Below, piece by piece: positions 23,477 through 28,442 of a stretch of 28,442 nucleotides of DNA. The notes below the pieces were generated by a model. The model was not told where the DNA came from. It did no database searches and was given only the letters and a program-made list of their open reading frames with translations. This DNA is from an uncultured Steroidobacter sp. (GTDB taxonomy: Bacteria > Pseudomonadota > Gammaproteobacteria > Steroidobacterales > Steroidobacteraceae). The position numbers and the translations under genes are program-made. The DNA is taken from the NCBI RefSeq assembly GCF_937958065.1, contig NZ_CALFXI010000078.1, positions 1-28,442 of the forward strand, written 5' to 3'. The stretch's first letter is position 1; each line of letters begins with the position of its first letter.

Positions 23477-26400
23477 CTACCATGCTACACGGAAGCTCAG
23501 GTTGCCCTCGTGCTGCGTGTAGTCCTCGGCAATCTCACCGCCATAGCCCACCGCGATCGAAGCGTTCGCGCCGAGTGAAACGTTGAGCGAGGCCCGCGCG
23601 ATGTAGGCTGTACGATCGAGCGCCGGACCATGAGTGCGGAACGAAGACGTTCCACTGAACGGCTGCAAGTCGAGCGTCGAGCGCGCATCTTCGAACTGAT
23701 GCGTCACTCCGAGGCTCAGCGACGGGCGGAACACCTGGCCATAGCCGTCGAAAGTCTCGGCCAATTGCAATCCGAGAGTGCCGCGCAAGCCGTCGCGAGC
23801 GTGCACACGCCCCGCGAGACTGCCATCGCCCGCGTTTCGTTCTCTGAAGTTCGTCGCCTCGATGTGATCATAGAAGGCTTCGACAAACGGACGAACCATC
23901 GGGCCTGCTTCATCGGTCAATCGATAGCTCAGGCGGACACCCAGGCCATAACTGTCACTGTCGAAGTCGGCACGCGCTTGTTGTCGAGTCGCGCCAACCA
24001 TCACGTTGCGCCGGGTCGAGTTCTCATTACCGCTGTAGAACGCGGTCATGCCCAAGCTCAACCGTCCGGGCTCGTAGCTTGCGTACAAGCCGCCCATCTT
24101 CGAACGTACTTCGTTGCGGCCGCCGGCCAGATCGCGAATGCCCGTGTCGGCGTAACTGAACGTGGCGCCCAAGGTCCAATGCGCCCAGAGGCTGCGATCG
24201 ACGCCGAACTGTGCGCCATCGCTGGTCCAGTCGAAACGCGAGCCGCCGCCCGTCTGGCCCCACTGCCGCAGCCCGTGGCCCCAGAAGCAGTTGAGTGCGT
24301 CACTCGACCCTTGCTCCGCCTGACCGCATTGCACGGACTCAGTCAGCGTGAAGCGATCGAAGACCGTGCGTGCAAAGCCCGCTCCCAGAATCGAGACGCT
24401 GTTCTGACTGGCCGCACTCACCGGTTCGCCGCGCTCGCCGAGCAGCGCCTGCACGCCCTCAGCTGTCGGCTGTTGCAACAACGAATTGATGTAGTCGGTC
24501 ATCGCCGGTGTCGAGGCGCCAGCGCTGATCTGTTCTTCCAGCCATGCAGCAAACCGTCCGCGCCCGCTGTTTGGGTCAGCGATGGATGTAAAGGGCTGAC
24601 GCGCAAAACTCACGGTCAACGCATTCGCGCTCAGCTCACGTTCCGCGCTCATCAAGGCGCTGGTGTTCATTTCGATGGAATCGAAATCGCCCGTGATGCC
24701 GCCGCCCGCCTGCAGCAACGTCTGAGTGGTGCCATCGAGATACAGGCCATACTCCACGTTGACCCGATGAGTACCGGCGAGAGTCGCCGTGCCTGCAACA
24801 TCCAGCAGATCTGTGCCGGTCGGCAGGATCTCTGAGATCAGCACGCCGCCGGCATCTTGCGCGTAGTTACCAGCGACATGGATGACGCCAGGACTGTTAC
24901 CCGGCGAAACCATGCCTGCGCTATATAAGTTGCCGCTGAACGAGCCCACGCCAGTGAGTGTGGTTCCGGACTCGATGCGGAACTCGTTTGTTTGCACCGC
25001 GGCGGCCCGCAGATTCACGCTTCCGGCCGCGATCGTGACGTTCTCGGAGAAGCCATCCAGGGCCCCTTCCAGCGTCAGCGCGCCGCCCCCACGTTTCACC
25101 AGGCTCTCGAAGCCGCTGAAGGTTGCCGCTGATAGGGTCGCAGCATCATTGGTCGTGAGCTCCACAGTATCGGTGCCCGCGCCGCCGTCGAAGGAGGCTT
25201 GGGAGAAATCCGCTCCCGTCGCGATGTGCACCTGATCATTGCCATCGAGCAAGCTCACCGCACCGATCAATGTACCGCCCAGCGTGAGCGTGTCATCGCC
25301 CGCTGTACCTTCAAACGTACCCGCATTACGCAGCGTCGCGCCGGCGGCAATCGTCGTCGCGTTCGACGACAGGCTCGCGCCGCTCGTCACCTCCAGCGAG
25401 CCATGCCGAATATCCAGTGCGCTCACTGTTGAGCCAGCACCTGTGAGCACTGTTGTGCCGCTGCCCAGCTGGCGCGTGACGCCGGTACCGGTGATCACGC
25501 CGTCGAATGTGAGCGCATCGGACCGATTGAACGCCAGCGTGGCGTTGTTTGTGATATCGCCGGTGAGGCTGCCGGACGTGCCGCCATCGCCCACCTGCAA
25601 TGTGCCGCTGGAGATCGTGGTTCCGCCGGTGTAGTCGTTAGCACCCGTCAACACCAAAGTGCCCAAGTCGGTTTTGTCCAGCATGCCGCTGCCCGTGAGC
25701 GCACTCGCGATGATGGCTGTGAAGCCTGCACCCGCGTCGGTGCCATCGCCGACGCGCACGGTGTTCGCGCCGGCGCCGAGCGCGATCGCATCGCCTTCGA
25801 CGCGATAGTCATCACTTGCGAACTGCATTCCGGAGACACTGATCGCACCGAGGCTGTCATCGACCGTGACGGTGCCGCCAGTGCCGCCGAAGATAACCAT
25901 CGCGCCGTCCTGATAATCGGCGTTGATCGTCGCATCAGCCGTCGTCCAGTTATCGTTGCCGCCGGCTTGCCAGAGACCGCTGCCGCCGCCGATCTCCCCA
26001 TCGTTGCGCGCGTGGTCAGCGCCGTCCCAGTAGTTCAGCACCAGCCCCTGCGTGTTGATCAGGTTTACTTGGTTGGCAACCGAGGTCTGCACGTAGTTGG
26101 CGGAGCTCGCCGGCATCAACCCGAGCTCCAACCCATTGTCCGTCAGCGTGCCGGTGTAGTTGATGAGGCGATAAATGCCAGCCCCATACGTGCCGCCGGC
26201 CGAGAGAGCAACATTCAGCGTGCCATCGAGCGTGAGATCGCCGTTGACGTTGATCAGATCGTTGTACGTGCCGGCGATCGCATTCGCTTCGCCGAGCTCG
26301 AAATCGAGAACGGAGCCGCCGCTAAGAGTGAGCGAGCCCATCGTCAGCGTGCCGGGGCTGTTGCCCGGCGCGATATGGCCGCCATCGGCAACGGTGACAG

Positions 26401-28387
26401 CCCCGCCAATGATGCCGCTGCCGCCCAGCGTTGCGCCGTTCGCGACGGTGACGAGGCCGGTCGCGGCGGACTGATCGCCGTTGATGCGTAGAATGCCGCT
26501 GTCGACGCGCGTCTCGCCGGTATAGGTGTTGTTCCCGGTCAGCGTCGTCGTGCCGGTGCCGCGCTGGATCACGCTTCCGGTACCGGAAATCAGATTGCCG
26601 ACAGTGAGTGCGTTGCTGCGGTTGAAGGCAAGCGCACTGTTGTTCGTGACGCCGAACGTGCCGACGAAGAACCCTCCGCTCGTGCCACCGTTGCCCAGTT
26701 GCAGCGTGCCCTCGGCAATCGTGGCCCCGCCGTTGAACGTGATGAAGTTACTGGTCAGGATCAGGCTGGCCGCACCTCGCTTGGTGAAGCTGCCCGTCCC
26801 CCCCACTTGGGCGGTAATTGTGAGATCGGCCTGAGTGTCGATAACGCCGCCGCCAGCCTGGAGTGAGATGGGACGTGCGTACGAGAAGGCGGCGGTGTTT
26901 TGCAGGGTCGCGCCGTTGGAGAAATTGAGGCTGGGACCCAATTGCGTGGCGCTCGATGCCGAGATCGTGCCATCAAGTAGCCACCAGGAGATCGCGGCAC
27001 TGCCGCCCGGGCCGCCCGAGCCCGTGCCCGTCAGAGTCCAGAAACTCGTGCCGGTTTTCTCGAACCTCGCGAAGCCCTGGTATTTCGTGGCGAGTCCGGA
27101 GACGTCGAACGTGTCTTCGCCGTCGCCGCCGAGCCGGAAGGTATCGTTTGCGTTCGTGGAGCCGGCCACGACGTTGCCTTCGATCACCGATCCGGGCTGC
27201 AGCTCCAGAATGCTGACTGCATTGTTGTGCGTACTGAAAGTAATCGCATTGGGCTGCCCCGCGCCTGGGCGTAGAGTGCCGCTATTGACGACAGTAAGGC
27301 TGGCGGCCTGGAATTGGGTGCTGACGACAGCCGCCTGGCTAGGAAGTCCCTCCACGGTGCCCGTGTTGTTGACCGTCGCCGATCCCGCAACGTTCAGGTT
27401 TACTGTCCCGTGCACGGTGCCATGGTTGATCAGTGTGGTACCCGCGTTGAGCACCACTCCGTTGGCAAAGGTTGTAAGCCCCGCACCTTCGATCAGCCCG
27501 CTTGCACCGTTCGTGAGGCTGGCTCCGTTCATCAGCGCCACGCCCGGGCCGCTGGCATTGGTCCCGCCTCCTGCCGGGCCGCCACGGATGATGCCGTTGT
27601 TGACATGACTTCCACCGGATAGCCAGGCGCCAGCACCGCCCGCACCAAACACCAAACCGCCGCCGCCCGTGCCGCCTGTGATCGTCCCGTTGTTGGTCAG
27701 CGACCCATCGACGACCGATACACCGAAGGCGCCCGTTCCACCACCAGCCCCCGCGCCGCCGAGTCTGTCCCCCCCAGTGCCGCCCGTGATCGATCCGGTA
27801 TTCGTCAGCGATCCGTTCGTGATGGACACACCGATACCACCGGATCCTGCTGGACCATTGGTATTGTCCGCGCCTCTGCCGGCGGTGATTGTCGCGGCGT
27901 TCGAGACGGAACCATTTGCCATGCTGATCACGCTCGCGCCCACCCCGCCGCCGCTCGGGTTGCTGACAGTGGCGGAGTCGCCCCCGCGTAGCTCACCACC
28001 GCCGATCACCGTCAGCGTACCGCCGGATAACGTGAATCCGCCGCCGGGGTTGATTCCGCTTTGACCGTTGAGGCTGAAGCCATTGGTATTAAGCGTGATC
28101 GTTTTGGTCAGCGCCGGAAACGCAGTGGTGGTCGCAAACGTGATATCGCCCGTCAGCGTGATCGTCGAGCTCGCATCCGGGTGGGCATTGGCCTCATCGA
28201 TCGCTTCGCGAAGCTCCGTTTCGTTTGCGGCAGAGTAGTCAGCCGCTCTTGCGTGCGGCGACAGGGCGGCAGCAGAAAGCGCGAGTAGTGCAACTGCGCT
28301 TGCAGTAGATCGCGGTGCTGTACGAGTCGCGTTTCGCAGCACCTGTTTGATGGCGACGTGCAGAGACTGTGATTCAATCCGACTCAT
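23477..28387 (-). CDS. Type Va autotransporter, PATR repeats and outer-membrane barrel
   Basis: A 1636-residue autotransporter. A long leader with an amphipathic first part (MSRIESQSLHVAIKQVL) and a hydrophobic core (ASAVALLALSAAALS, cleavage at ARA-AD) is an extended signal peptide. The passenger is Gly/Asn/Thr-rich beta-helix: early copies of SLTN-x-G-x-ITGGTGG (about 27570-27910), several passenger-associated repeats (TLTGNNTYTGETRV; LTGANDYTGGTT), and two PGNSPG motifs. The last 290 residues are the barrel (about 23480-24350), starting after a linker near RGRFAAWLEEQ and ending SFRVAW with a C-terminal aromatic. No protease or lipase site is seen, so adhesin or biofilm protein is the likely role. 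The start at 28387 has GAGGGG seven bases upstream; an upstream TTG at 28402 is rejected. Two cysteines lie near the start of the barrel (QCGQ, NCFW). Confidence 0.93.
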   Translation of the reverse strand: MSRIESQSLHVAIKQVLRNATRTAPRSTASAVALLALSAAALSPHARAADYSAANETELREAIDEANAHPDASSTITLTGDITFATTTAFPALTKTITLNTNGFSLNGQSGINPGGGFTLSGGTLTVIGGGELRGGDSATVSNPSGGGVGASVISMANGSVSNAATITAGRGADNTNGPAGSGGIGVSITNGSLTNTGSITGGTGGDRLGGAGAGGGTGAFGVSVVDGSLTNNGTITGGTGGGGLVFGAGGAGAWLSGGSHVNNGIIRGGPAGGGTNASGPGVALMNGASLTNGASGLIEGAGLTTFANGVVLNAGTTLINHGTVHGTVNLNVAGSATVNNTGTVEGLPSQAAVVSTQFQAASLTVVNSGTLRPGAGQPNAITFSTHNNAVSILELQPGSVIEGNVVAGSTNANDTFRLGGDGEDTFDVSGLATKYQGFARFEKTGTSFWTLTGTGSGGPGGSAAISWWLLDGTISASSATQLGPSLNFSNGATLQNTAAFSYARPISLQAGGGVIDTQADLTITAQVGGTGSFTKRGAASLILTSNFITFNGGATIAEGTLQLGNGGTSGGFFVGTFGVTNNSALAFNRSNALTVGNLISGTGSVIQRGTGTTTLTGNNTYTGETRVDSGILRINGDQSAATGLVTVANGATLGGSGIIGGAVTVADGGHIAPGNSPGTLTMGSLTLSGGSVLDFELGEANAIAGTYNDLINVNGDLTLDGTLNVALSAGGTYGAGIYRLINYTGTLTDNGLELGLMPASSANYVQTSVANQVNLINTQGLVLNYWDGADHARNDGEIGGGSGLWQAGGNDNWTTADATINADYQDGAMVIFGGTGGTVTVDDSLGAISVSGMQFASDDYRVEGDAIALGAGANTVRVGDGTDAGAGFTAIIASALTGSGMLDKTDLGTLVLTGANDYTGGTTISSGTLQVGDGGTSGSLTGDITNNATLAFNRSDALTFDGVITGTGVTRQLGSGTTVLTGAGSTVSALDIRHGSLEVTSGASLSSNATTIAAGATLRNAGTFEGTAGDDTLTLGGTLIGAVSLLDGNDQVHIATGADFSQASFDGGAGTDTVELTTNDAATLSAATFSGFESLVKRGGGALTLEGALDGFSENVTIAAGSVNLRAAAVQTNEFRIESGTTLTGVGSFSGNLYSAGMVSPGNSPGVIHVAGNYAQDAGGVLISEILPTGTDLLDVAGTATLAGTHRVNVEYGLYLDGTTQTLLQAGGGITGDFDSIEMNTSALMSAERELSANALTVSFARQPFTSIADPNSGRGRFAAWLEEQISAGASTPAMTDYINSLLQQPTAEGVQALLGERGEPVSAASQNSVSILGAGFARTVFDRFTLTESVQCGQAEQGSSDALNCFWGHGLRQWGQTGGGSRFDWTSDGAQFGVDRSLWAHWTLGATFSYADTGIRDLAGGRNEVRSKMGGLYASYEPGRLSLGMTAFYSGNENSTRRNVMVGATRQQARADFDSDSYGLGVRLSYRLTDEAGPMVRPFVEAFYDHIEATNFRERNAGDGSLAGRVHARDGLRGTLGLQLAETFDGYGQVFRPSLSLGVTHQFEDARSTLDLQPFSGTSSFRTHGPALDRTAYIARASLNVSLGANASIAVGYGGEIAEDYTQHEGNLSFRVAW
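25437..25609 (-). repeat. Second copy of an internal autotransporter repeat (partner at 26514-26713)
   Basis: Both copies read L-Q-(L/V)-G-(N/D)-G-G-T-S-G, then T-N-N-(S/A)-(A/T)-L-A-F-N-R-S-(N/D)-A-L-T, then G-T-G, and close with a T-x-L-T-G. The blocks are about 1.1 kb apart and differ mainly by a short deletion and point changes. They show that the passenger grew by duplication. Recombination between them could shorten the gene in frame. Confidence 0.7.
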
Positions 28388-28402
28388 TCGACTTCCCCTC
28401 AA

Positions 28403-28435
28403 TCCAACCGGAGCACGTGGCTCCGTGCCGTTGGA
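28403..28435 (-). promoter_or_regulatory. Hairpin in the autotransporter leader, just before the ribosome site
   Basis: Read on the coding strand: TCCAAC, GGCA, CGGAGC, CACGT (loop), GCTCCG, GTTGGA. The two six-base stems match fully, with a four-base bulge on one side only. The second arm ends two bases before the GAGGGG ribosome site of the autotransporter ATG (28387). No T-run follows, so it is not a classical terminator. It could be an operator, an mRNA-stabilising or translation-controlling structure, or chance. The window ends seven bases beyond it, so promoter context is missing. Confidence 0.5.
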
Positions 28436-28442
28436 CGGGGAC

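Noticed and set aside
23630..24835. 401-codon open frame antisense to the autotransporter barrel
   Set aside because: The opposite strand encodes a clear outer-membrane barrel; this frame has no start signal or known motif.
27560..27910. Repeated GC-rich units resembling an array
   Set aside because: They are coding repeats of the autotransporter passenger; no conserved repeat-spacer spacing of a CRISPR.

Overview
The window is GC-rich, densely coded DNA from a Gram-negative bacterium. The envelope content points to a gammaproteobacterium: an outer-membrane beta-barrel, a two-partner secretion pair, a classical autotransporter, lipoproteins and an AqpZ-type aquaporin. A Steroidobacter/Xanthomonadales/Nevskiales-like soil or water organism would fit, but that is inference; there is no rRNA or housekeeping marker to settle it. 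I saw no tRNA, rRNA, CRISPR array or intact insertion sequence.

Left part (1-8.5 kb): a Tat-leader F420-reductase-like protein, aquaporin Z, an OmpA-like barrel, a guanine/cytosine-deaminase-type enzyme, a GNAT acetyltransferase next to a decayed HD-phosphohydrolase, an LTA-synthase-like membrane sulfatase, a DUF1345 membrane protein broken by one base, a DUF2846-like exported protein, and a two-gene unit of a lipoprotein followed by a MalM-like periplasmic protein.

Middle (8.7-13.7 kb): a family-2 O-methyltransferase whose frame is broken twice at short homopolymers with zero net change, a SYLF (Ysc84) lipid-binding protein, a zinc-free quinone-oxidoreductase-type MDR enzyme with an export leader, a C-terminal scrap of an S41 protease, a small protein with a TTG start and a GreA-like layout, and a CHRD-domain exported protein.

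Right part (13.7-28.4 kb): the surface-protein region. A LuxR-type regulator precedes a large TpsA exoprotein (TPS domain, MBG repeats and an unusual all-helical, glycine-rich hydrophobic C-terminal region), which overlaps its TpsB transporter by 4 bp. A perfect 16-bp palindrome lies between regulator and exoprotein. Then come two fragments of unknown genes, an AraC regulator divergent from an NAD-dependent epimerase, a decayed tyrosine-recombinase gene, and a 1636-residue autotransporter whose stop codon lies about 20 bp from the broken end of the recombinase. The recombinase scrap and the several decayed genes suggest an accessory region that has gained and lost DNA.

The best candidates for new biology are the C-terminal domain of the TpsA protein, the palindrome that may control it, and a hairpin in the autotransporter leader. 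Several frame breaks could equally be sequencing errors and are flagged as such.
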